Program-made: the position numbers and the translations under genes
The notes under the pieces: generated by a model
Databases searched by the model: none
What the model saw: only the letters and a program-made list of their open reading frames with translations
What the model was told of the DNA's origin: nothing
Assembly: GCA_031274765.1 (NCBI GenBank)
Contig: JAISPR010000097.1
Span: 1-35,470 of the forward strand
Source: Nitrososphaerota archaeon
GTDB taxonomy: Archaea; Thermoproteota; Bathyarchaeia; Bathyarchaeales; Bathycorpusculaceae
Direction of reading: 5' to 3'
DNA: 35,470 nucleotides
Shown here: positions 1 through 7,609 of the stretch, piece by piece
Position numbering within the stretch: the first letter of the stretch is position 1
How the letters are laid out: every line of letters begins with the position of its first letter

Positions 1-992
1 AATCAGTGCTCTACCCCACCAGCTGCCTCGCTCAGGACTGGGCTCAGGCCCACTTCGGAAGGAACTAGCTATCACCAGACTAGATTGGTCTTTAGCCCCT
101 AGCCCCAGGTCTGGGGAACAAATTGCACGTCAGAACCCTTTCGGACCTCCACTAGGCTTTCGCCTAGCTTCATCCTGCCCAGGGCTAGATCGTCTGGTTT
201 CTAGTATGTATAGTTATGACTTCGGGCCCTTTCAGACCCTGCACCTGACTCTTGCGAGCTGCGTGCGTGTTGGTTTCCCTACGCTTACAAGTTTTACCTT
301 TTAGGCTTGCCATAGCTATAAACTCCCCGGCCCGTGTTTCGAGACGGAACGCATAACCCTGATCCATCTTCCTCGTACAACTGCATCACTACAGATTCCT
401 TTGGAAAATTTCTACTCTTCTGGGCCATGCACGTCTGTAACTGTCTGGTTTCAGGCACTTTTCACCCCCATTCCGGGGTACTTTTCAGTTTTCCGTCACC
501 GTACTAGTGCGCTATCGGTCTTGAGGCGTATTTAGTCTTGGAAGTTGGTGACTTCCAACTTTCCACACCGAAGCCACGGTGTGGTAGTCTGGGACTCTCG
601 CTCAGCTCTTTCTGGTTTATACTTACGGGGCTATCACCCTCTTTGGCGAGCCTTTTCAGGCTACTTCAGCTTTGCCAGCGAAGAGGAAGCAAGGCCCTTA
701 ACCCTACATCTCCCCTGCATTTCTGTAAGGGATTCGGTTTGGACTGTTCCCATTTCGCTCGCTGCTACTAAGGGAATCCCGTGTTGGTTTCTTTTCCTCC
801 CCCTACTAAGATGCTTCCGTTCGGGGGGTTCCCGCTCCATTAGGAGCAACAACCTTACGGTTGTTGAGAAGTCTCATTCGGGTATCCTCGGTTCTAAGGC
901 TGCTTGCGCTTACCCGAGGCTGTATCGCGGCTTGCCGCGCCCTTCTTCGGCTCTCAAGCCGAGCCATCCTCCAGACAGCGTGGCATGTTACG
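1..992 (-). rRNA. 23S ribosomal RNA, 5' portion (3' part outside window)
   Basis: Read on the minus strand, this stretch gives the 5' domain of archaeal large-subunit rRNA. The start region contains GGATGGCTCGGC (about 966-955) followed by a GGCGCGGCAAGCCGCGATA-like segment. Further in are the conserved CACTAGTACGGTGACGGAAA-like region near 490-515 and GAAAAGTACCCCGGAATGGG-like sequence near 470-490. The 5' end is placed at about 990 by comparison with other archaeal 23S genes and may be off by about 20 bases. The gene runs off the left edge, so only its first kilobase is present. No 16S gene precedes it on its own strand. Reading frames on either strand within this interval are not genes. 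Confidence 0.95.
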
Positions 993-1622
993 GGCCAATG
1001 GTAGTGTCTGTTTGGCGTTTGGTGAAACACATATGTTTCAAATTAAGTGTTTGCGTCGTTGTATATATTTGACCTGTGCATGGTGTCATCTTAAGCGCCA
1101 GTAGCGCCTATTCACCGCTTCACCCCCCATCGTGTTCTGGTGGGGAGCTGCATCGTTTGTTTGTGTAACCCATGTTACTGGGATTGCATAAGAAGCATAC
1201 AACGCAAATATAAGTGTATCGTTACACTTTAACCACGTTCGCCGTCCACCCATTTAAAGGGCGACTTGACAACTTCTTCTGCACACACCACCTGTTTTTG
1301 ATGATGCCCTTAAACGATAAGGAAAATATCTAAGCTACACACGTTCAAATAAACCTGCCGCAACAGACAGAACAACATAAACAACTTTTGCTCCAAATAA
1401 AACAAAAAAAATTGAAATCTAAAGCCATATAAAGCCGCCAATTTATCTAACTCACACATGAACCAACACAAGACACACAGACCTTAGAACAAACCACCAC
1501 CAAACCAAATCCAGAGCCACAACCACAACGTAACAACATACAACTTGCACACAAAACTTGAACTCAGCAGTAACTTTTATTTGGATAGAAAATTATGTGT
1601 CTGTATAACTGGGCATTTAAAT
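993..1622. other. Non-coding spacer between 23S 5' end and tRNA-Thr
   Basis: I see no gene here. The left part is the presumed 23S leader and promoter; the right part (1330-1600) is A/C-rich on the plus strand. No 16S rRNA and no second tRNA were recognised. Confidence 0.6.
1205..1216 (-). promoter_or_regulatory. TATA-like promoter for the 23S rRNA gene
   Basis: On the minus strand this reads ACTTATATTT, an archaeal TATA-box-like sequence about 215 bases upstream of the inferred 23S 5' end. Between the two lie small hairpin-forming stretches (for example CCCCA...TGGGG near 1122-1144 and GCGC-TACTG-GCGC near 1095-1108) that could be leader or processing elements. This is inference from sequence only. 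If correct, 23S is transcribed from its own promoter. Confidence 0.4.
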
Positions 1623-1696
1623 GCCTCGATAGCTCAGCCCAGTAGAGCGGCTGCCTTGTAAGCAGCAGGCCGCGGGAGCAAGGCCCGCTCGAGGCT
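1623..1696 (+). tRNA. tRNA-Thr(TGT), with an aberrant T-loop
   Basis: Acceptor stem GCCTCGA/TCGAGGC is perfect, with discriminator T at 1696. The D-arm is GCTC...GAGC and the anticodon stem GCTGC/GCAGC encloses loop CTTGTAA, giving anticodon TGT (1657-1659, Thr). The T-stem GCGGG/CCCGC is perfect, but its loop reads AGCAAGG instead of the near-universal TTCRAnn: positions 54 and 55, normally T and psi, are A and G. No intron and no encoded CCA. A tyrosine recombinase gene starts 60 bases downstream, so the 3' end of this tRNA is a natural candidate attachment site. The gene could be a functional but odd tRNA or a pseudo-tRNA. Confidence 0.85.
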
Positions 1697-1755
1697 CCTA
1701 CTCTTTGAGTACAAAGCCCTGTTTCCTTTTAAAATCCCCAAAAACAAACAATAAC

Positions 1756-2962
1756 ATGACAACAACTGAACCAATCCACGACTACGAACAACGCCTAGCA
1801 AGACACCGCCACAACATAAAACAATTACCAAACAGACAAATCACACTACAATTCCTAAACCACCTAGGGCGCCCTAGGACTATCAGTAGCCCGAGTAACC
1901 AAATACGCCACCCACTCACCCCCACTCCTACGCATGATACAAACAGACCTCAAAACAATAACCAAACAAGACCTCGAAACAATCGTCTCCACCATAAATG
2001 CCAGCAAACAAAAAGAATGGACCAAACACGACAAAAAACTCCTCCTACGCAAACTAGTCCAATACGCCAAACAAGGTAGCTGCGCCAAAGGTACACCCCT
2101 ACCTCCAGAAGTAAGCTGGATAAGCCTAACCGTAAAAGAAAAAGACCCACGAGTAACCCCTGAAAGCCTGCTCACTCCCGAAGACTTTACAGCCATCATA
2201 AAAACCAACAACAACAAACGCGACCGCGCAATGGTCTATGTCCTCTTCGAAGCCGCCCTACGACCCGGCGAGCCCTTAACCATGACAATCGGTAGCGTAA
2301 TATTCAAAGAAGAATACTGTCTTATATCCGCAAACGGTAAAACTGGCCCTAAACGCATACCCACAGTCCTATCCTGCAAACCCCTACTAGAATGGCTAGA
2401 AGATCACCCAAACAAAAACAACCTCGAAGCACCCCTCTGGTGTACTTTAGACAACCGTCACATAGGCGAACGCTTAAGCTACCGACGGTTCCGCCTAAAA
2501 ATCAAAAAACTAGCCCAAAAAGCAGACATAAAAAAAGACATATGGCCTTACCTCTACCGTCACACCAGTCTAACCGCCATGGCCAAAGTCTTCACCGAAG
2601 CCCGATTGGAACAATTCGCAGGCTGGACATATGGAAGTAAAATGACCAGCCGATACGTACACTTCTCCGCCCGCGACCTCGAAGATGCCATACTAGAACT
2701 CCACGGACTAAAACAAACCACCAAAAATGCCGGCATAGCAAAACTAGTTGACTGCCCAAGATGTGGCAACAAAAACCCCCCAGGCAAAATAAGATGCAAC
2801 ACCTGCAGCATGACCATAGACAAAAAAACCACCCTAAACTTAGAAACCACCCAAATACAAAAAGAAAAAACCCTTGAAAAGAATAATACGGAATTACAAG
2901 CAAGACTAAACAAGCTCGAAGAAGCTATCTCAACTCTAATAGCCTCTCAGAGCAAAACTTAG
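1756..2962 (+). pseudogene. Tyrosine recombinase/integrase, +1 frameshift near the N-terminus
   Basis: The gene reads in one frame from ATG 1756 (MTTTEPIHDYEQR...QFLNHL) and continues in the next frame from 1868 (GALGLSVARVTKY...), as expected for the N-terminal SAM-like domain of archaeal XerC/D-type recombinases. The break lies at GGG 1867-1869; one G too many explains it. The restored protein is about 401 residues. In the main frame (residue 1 = M at 1934) the catalytic set is visible: R110 (AALRPGEPL), a lysine near 136-140, R209 (YLYRHTSLT), W231 in place of the usual His, and nucleophile Y241 (SRYVHFS). A C-terminal zinc ribbon (C274, C277, C288, C291) and a probable coiled coil (about 305-335) follow. 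It sits just after tRNA-Thr, as integrases of tRNA-targeting elements do. Either inactivated, or a sequencing error at a short G run; the catalytic part is intact. Confidence 0.85.
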
Positions 2963-2987
2963 TTTTGTTTGTTACCTCTAACCTTTG

Positions 2988-4000
2988 TTACTGACGCTCT
3001 TTTTTGTTTGTTTTCCAGCTTTTTTGTGCATCTTTAAGATTTGTAAGATAGCTTTGTTCAACAGATGTTAAAGTGACTACTGTTTTTTGACGGTATTTTG
3101 CGTATTCATCCTCTGCTTGTGTAAGTGTATCCTGATGACTAACTACCCCTGCATCAGACAAAACCCCCTTACCATAACGTTTAGCAAAATCATCCAACTC
3201 CCCAACCCAATCCCTCATATACATAGGCTTATGCTGCATAGCACGAAGCTCCGCAAGATCAAAAAACGCCGACACCATACGATTCAACACAGCCAACTCT
3301 TCCTCAGTCAAATAATTCTTCGCAACCCCCACCTCACTTTTCACAGGTTGCGCACCTGAAAAAACAGTCAACCCCATAAACGGCAACGTCGCATCAGCTC
3401 GTTTAGCAATCACCTCAGCAGCCGTATGACCATGCGCTACAAAATGAATTTTATTTTGAACCAACTTGAAAAATTCTTGCGACACAGGCGTTCGCGGGTC
3501 ATAGTCCACACTTGTCGCATAGAGGTCGAGAACTTGGCGATAAAACACCTTCTCACTAGAACGTATATCCCGAATACGCTCCAAAAGCTCAAACCAATAA
3601 CTCCCCCCACCCGCTTTTTTTAGCAAGTCATCATTCATCGAAAAACCCTTAACGATGTATTCGCGCAGAACCCCTGTTGCCCAACGACGAAATTGAACCC
3701 CCGCAAAGACTTTACACGATACCCGACTGAAATAATAACATCCAAATTGTAATACTTTGTTTGATAATTTTTACCATCAATCGCAATTGTCAAGTATTCC
3801 TTGACAACTGAAACTTTATCAAGCTCACCTTCTGCAAACGCATTATTAATGTGTAAACTAACATTTTGTTTTGTTGTTTGAAACAATTCCGCCATTTGTG
3901 CCTGTGTCAACCAGACCGTTTCATTTTCCAGTCTCACATCAATCTTTGTATGTCCATCATCAGTTTGATAAATGACTATCTCAGAATTATCAAGTGCCAT
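2988..4000 (-). pseudogene. RhuM-family protein, frameshifted
   Basis: The N-terminal part (4000 to about 3700) reads MALDNSEIVIYQTDDG...TVWLTQAQMAELFQTTKQNVSLHI, a helix-turn-helix start typical of the RhuM (virulence-associated) family. The rest continues in another frame as VQFRRWATGVLREYIVKGFS followed by MNDDLLKKAGGG..., also RhuM-like. The two join if the C run at 3698-3702 (G run on the coding strand) had one more base. The restored length is about 337 residues, normal for the family. The C-terminal segment has a start-like ATG at 3638 but is unlikely to be a separate gene. Molecular function is not established; RhuM genes are common on phage-like and plasmid-like DNA. The gene is convergent with the recombinase, 25 bases between stops. 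Confidence 0.8.
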
Positions 4001-4273
4001 AACTAATTACCCTCTGCTGGTAGTATCTTTTTTCATGTTATATAAAGTCTATAAAAACACACGTACAAACAAAAACCAAATCAAAGCCACACATTTAATT
4101 TGCCTTCACAGATATACCTTCTTTGCAGATCAGCTTCAGAAAAATGAAATGTACCATATGCAACAAATGGCATACGAGAAGCAGTTTTAGAAGAGAAAAA
4201 ACAGGCGGCAACAGAAAAAATTATTGAAAAGAAAAATACAGAAAAATAGTAAAGAATAGAAAAATTTGAAGAG

Positions 4274-4399
4274 TTATTTTGTCTCTGATGGCCTCTCAAG
4301 ACAGGATGCAATCCGTTCATTGGTGAGCCTCTTAAGCTCGCCTATCTCTCTTAAAATCTCCTTTAACAACTCTTTATCAACTTGAACATATTCAGTCAA
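4274..4399 (-). CDS. Small charged helical protein, 41 residues
   Basis: A short ORF from TTG 4399 to TAA 4276-4274 encodes an uninterrupted amphipathic helix: YVQVDKELLKEILREIGEL and then KRLTNERIASCLERP. A GGTGA motif lies about 6 bases before the TTG. Spacing of Leu/Ile and alternating charges suggest a coiled coil or a helical oligomerisation peptide. I do not recognise a family. It is upstream of, and on the same strand as, the RhuM-family gene, about 270 bases away. Composition looks coding, unlike the A/T-rich flanks, but the evidence is modest because of the length. Confidence 0.5.
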   Translation of the reverse strand: MTEYVQVDKELLKEILREIGELKRLTNERIASCLERPSETK

Positions 4400-4682
4400 A
4401 CTAGTTCACCATAAATAAACCTTGTCTGAATTTTTAAGAGCCTAAACTAGTGTTGACTTGTTAAACAGCATCGTCAATATCAATATTAATAGTTGTATGT
4501 TAATACTTTATAAAATTCAGTTACTGTAAATATCAAATCAGTATGAAAAAACGTTTTCGGGTTTAAATAACTACAATTATGCAGGTTTTATATGTCAGGT
4601 AATTGCCACTTGATATCTCTAGAGGCGATAAATTAAACACAACAAACAATAACTTTTTATTTTGAGAACATGTAAGTTAAAT

Positions 4683-5497
4683 ATGAGTAAATATATTAGC
4701 TTAATATTTATCAGTATATTAGTTCTGTCAAGTTTCATTTTCATCAAACCTGTAAATTCAGAAATATCCCACCATCTGTTCCAAAATTCACCATAAAAAT
4801 AGTGGATAATTCTTATGACGTACCGCCCACTTGGTCAATTGACCCTTATACAGGGGCTAATGTAACTCATTCCGGCTATCGTGTTGAAAACAGAACCGTT
4901 GAATTGATAATAAAAAATCAACCCTTTGTATCTACAAATATTGACGGCTGGGATACTGACTTCTATTATAACGTTCGTATTAAGGGCCACTTTAGCGAAG
5001 ACTGGCTAACCCTCTACACACCCACAATTACGCCGTATTACGCTCAAAGCAACTCCGAAAACACAATAATATCCTTCAATATACAAATACAAGAGTCTTA
5101 TCTTTCTGTAGGCCCTCTAAGCGAGCTTCCTTTGAATGCTAAAATAGATTTTCAAGTACAAGCACTTATAGGCTATGTCCATAGGATATACAACGCCAGT
5201 GCAACACATCTACTTGACAAGTATCCTTGGGTTTTCGAGGGAAAAACAAGTGCTTGGAGTAATACACAAACCCTGCCCCTAACAGAGACACTCCCAACAC
5301 CAACATCAAATTTACAAAGCCCAACTCCAACCCCTAACTCCTCTGGCTCTACTAGTACAGACGATTTAGCTTTGGATTGGCTACAGGTCATCACGGTTGT
5401 CTTGTTAGTTGCAATTGTTGTGTCGCTTGTATGTGTGGTCGCATTTCTCAATAAACTGCATGCAAACGGTAAACACATTAAGGACTCGGCTCTTTGA
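4683..5497 (+). pseudogene. Secreted, C-terminally anchored protein of unknown function, frameshifted
   Basis: ATG 4683 opens a classic signal peptide (MSKYISLIFISILVLSS..., hydrophobic core about residues 4-20) that stops after about 37 codons. One frame over, the sequence continues as PPSVPKFTIKIVDNSYDVPP, then an extracellular-looking domain rich in Tyr, Asn and Thr with several N-x-S/T sites. A Thr/Pro/Ser linker and one transmembrane helix near the end (VITVVLLVAIVVSLVCVVAF) follow. The break is at CCC 4768-4770; one extra C would restore about 271 residues. Reading only from GTG 4802 would give an unexported fragment. Function unknown. I associate this architecture (signal peptide, 'VDNSYDVPPT..IDPYTG' start, C-terminal anchor) with surface proteins of Bathyarchaeia, from memory. 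Confidence 0.75.
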
Positions 5498-5728
5498 AAA
5501 CATTTAACAGTACCATACTTTGGCTGTTATTGCATATTTGGCTCGGAGGTTGGGTGCGGTTTTTTTGACGTACCCATCAGGTATTAGACAGTTGAAGGTG
5601 TTCTCAAATACGGTGTGTGTGATGCCACTTTTTTGTATGGTACGTTTTTCGAGTTCAGTTCGGCCCAACGGCTGATGGCTAAGTTCGTGCAATATGATTT
5701 TGGCTATTTCAGTGTTTAATTTCTTCAT
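5478..5728 (-). pseudogene. Small winged-helix DNA-binding protein, frameshifted at the C-terminus
   Basis: From ATG 5728 (GAGG 4 bases upstream) the protein begins MKKLNTEIAKIILHELSHQP and continues to RAKYAITAK, the compact helix-turn-helix plus wing of small archaeal transcriptional regulators. The present frame then ends abruptly as VWYC at 5504. With one more G after GCCAAA (about 5520-5524) the wing would end naturally as KGMVLLNVFKEPSP with stop at 5480-5478. The reconstruction is inference, but it matches the usual 'Y.IT.KG..LL' ending of such domains. About 83 residues restored. Overlaps the 3' end of the convergent secreted-protein gene. Confidence 0.55.
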
Positions 5729-6068
5729 CAACCTCACCGCCTAAAAACATGTCGAATACCGTTTGGTTAACCGCAAATTTTCCCCTATTAAGCGATTTAA
5801 TGAACAACCATAACAAGTCAACAAATATTTGAGAGATAAAACTATGCATGCAGTAACCCCTACATTTCCTTTTTGTATACCGCTTAATTGTTTGACTACA
5901 TTTCGGTTCATCGCTTTCACTTGCCTTATCGTAGCTAGTCTCTTGTGCCTTTTAAACTCCAAGTTCAAACGTACTCCCAAAGTAGGGGAGGGGTAACTGA
6001 AAGTGAACACCAACAAACCTAGAAATTAATGCGCATACCAACTACGTATTCTGCATTCCGTGCTCTAG

Positions 6069-6161
6069 AAGTTCAGAGTTCGCAAAAACGCAGAACAAGG
6101 CAATGCCGACGCACAATTCAAATTAGGCATTTGCCGTTATTTAGGGCACAGCGTTAAAAAT
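6069..6161 (+). pseudogene. Sel1-like repeat (TPR-like) gene fragment
   Basis: The plus-strand frame through 6087-6161 reads NAEQGNADAQFKLGICRYLG then HSVKN, which fits one Sel1 repeat (A.QGnadAQ..LG..Y..G.GV..N). A stop lies at 6066-6068 and no start is visible, so this is a remnant. Just to the right lies the IS1-type transposase, whose insertion or a later deletion may have cut the gene. No further Sel1 repeats were found on the other side. Confidence 0.45.
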
Positions 6162-6226
6162 ATGAGAGTTTTCACCGATAGAGAGATAAGGGCGGTTGCG
6201 GTAACCTTGCGAGAAGGTTACTTGCC

Positions 6227-6975
6227 ATGGCTACATGTAAAAAATGCTTATCTGAAAAAATAGTAAAAAACGGCATAATTCGAAAAAAGCAAAGATATGT
6301 GTGTAGGGAGTGTGGACATATTTTCACAGAAGGTGACCAACGAACAAACGGGGGCGTGATTGCTAAAAAAGCCATGTGTATCATACTTTACTCTTTGGGC
6401 AAGGCTTCTTTTAACATGCTGGCTCATATTTTTGACACCTGACCGTCTCTTGTATATCGGTGGATTGTGGAAGCTGGTGCAAAAATGCCAGCCTCAGAAG
6501 AAATAAGTGAAATTCGTGAGATGGAGTTTGATGAGATGGCGGCTTTTGTAGGTTCAAAAAAAACAAGCTTTGGGTCTTCAAAGCCGTTGATCGTGGCAAG
6601 CGGAGAGTTGTGGTCTGGGTGCTTGGCGATTGGGATACTGCAACCTTCCAGCGGCTCTATGACAAAGTCAAACATTTAGAGCACTGTATCTTCTATACCG
6701 ATGATTGGGATGCGTTTGCCAGGGTGTTGCCCAAAGATCGTCATGTTATGGGTAAGTCTCGCACTACCGCGGTTGGGTGGGATAATAGTAATGCGTGGCA
6801 TCATTTGGGGCGGTTTACGCGCCGTAGCAAGGTGGTTTCTAGATGTGATGTCATGGTTGATACTTCTCTAAAGCTCTGGCAAACTGTGTTGGTTTGGCTT
6901 TGGGGTCTTCCTTTGGACATATTGTTCACGTGCATTATTAGTGCAGATGTCCCATATAAAGATATCGTATATTAG
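6227..6975 (+). pseudogene. IS1-family transposase, inactivated
   Basis: From ATG 6227 the protein has the IS1 N-terminal zinc finger (CKKC...CREC, with GHIFTEGDQRT) and the following HTH. An in-frame TGA at 6440-6442 interrupts it where a Ser is expected (IFDT*PSLVYRWI). The same frame resumes to the DDE domain (MEFDEMAAFVGSKK), then shifts -1 at a run of eight A (6555-6562) into NKLWVFKAVDRGKRRVVVWV. It ends with the family's NSN..H.LGRFTRR region and SLKLW. First Asp (FDEM) and second Asp (YTDDWD) are present, but the family's catalytic Glu (usually VER.N) reads VGWDN, so the enzyme is probably dead. A GTTTTCACC/GGTGAAAAC pair at 6168-6176 and 7306-7314 may be ends of the element; this is weak. 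Confidence 0.85.
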
Positions 6976-7363
6976 GACATTGTCTTTTTTTAGACAGCTG
7001 AGTTTGTTGGTGTTTTGTCTTGTATATTTTTGGGGATTTTAATGGGGTTATGAAGTGGTGGGTAATAGTGTTTGTTGTTTGGAGGGGGAAACTCTAAAAA
7101 TAGAATTTTGTGTTTTTGGCAAAAATAGATGGAGAAAATCTGTTTTTTTGGTTTAAGGATTTTTGCTATTTTTTGGCAGTCTGGCAGGTTTTGTAAGAGA
7201 TGGTGATGCTTATTTTGAACATGTAATGTTTAAACTATTTGATCATAGTTGTTTTTGGGGTTTATTTTTTTTAGAGTTTAATAGAATTTTAAAGTGGCTG
7301 TGTTGGTGAAAACATCAGCCGTGGTAATAATCCCGGGGTGATTGTTAACAGGTTGGTTTTGGC
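6976..7363. other. G/T-rich spacer with MITE-like copy
   Basis: No gene. Strongly G/T-rich on the plus strand. It contains a MITE-like beta copy (7088-7182, listed separately) and, at 7009-7060, a stretch similar to 10470-10520. Confidence 0.5.
7088..7182 (+). mobile_element. MITE-like element, family beta, copy A
   Basis: Non-coding, about 95 bp. The left end (ACTCTAAAAATAG) and right end (CTATTTTTTGGCAGTCTGG) are inverted repeats of each other. The body (TTTTGTGTTTTTGG..AAAATAGATGGAG, then ATTTTTGCTA) is the reverse complement of copies at 13732-13836 and 13856-13956. Degenerate, no target duplication identified. Confidence 0.55.
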
Positions 7364-7609
7364 TCAAGTTTCTGGTGTTTCTTCAGTTTTTGATGCGATT
7401 TTTGACTTTATTGTTTTTGTGTCAGGTATAATAAGTTTGTATTTACGGGCTTGTGTTGAGACTATTTCGTTTTCAAAGAGTTTGCGCAGACTGCGGAAGA
7501 CTTTTTTTGAAGGTTCTCCGCTTTTTTCTGTGATTTCTTGGAGGGTTAATTCTTTTCCTTCTGCTTGTAGAGTTGCGACAACTTTTTCGTCTGTCTTGTT
7601 CAGTTTCAC
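7364..7609 (-). CDS. Small winged-helix protein
   Basis: GTG start at 7609 with AGG just upstream. The 81-residue product MKLNKTDEKVVATLQAEG...ELTLQEITEKSGEPSKKVFRSL has the spacing of a winged helix: an initial helix, the 'LT..EIA..SG.' turn, a recognition helix (PSKKVFRSLRKLFEN) and a short wing (VSTQARKYKLI). A charged, probably disordered tail follows (about residues 62-81). It resembles the compact MarR/ArsR-like regulators common in archaea and probably binds DNA. No partner gene is adjacent. The plus-strand frame over the same interval is T/G-rich and looks non-coding. Confidence 0.65.
   Translation of the reverse strand: MKLNKTDEKVVATLQAEGKELTLQEITEKSGEPSKKVFRSLRKLFENEIVSTQARKYKLIIPDTKTIKSKIASKTEETPET

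Noticed and set aside
538-1104. Open frames of 66-175 codons on either strand in 1-1100
   Set aside because: They lie inside or at the edge of the 23S rRNA gene, whose conserved rRNA segments account for the sequence.
5741-6016. 91-codon minus-strand frame
   Set aside because: No recognisable domain, unusual composition, no ribosome-binding site that stands out, and located among decayed genes. Could be a remnant but cannot be supported.
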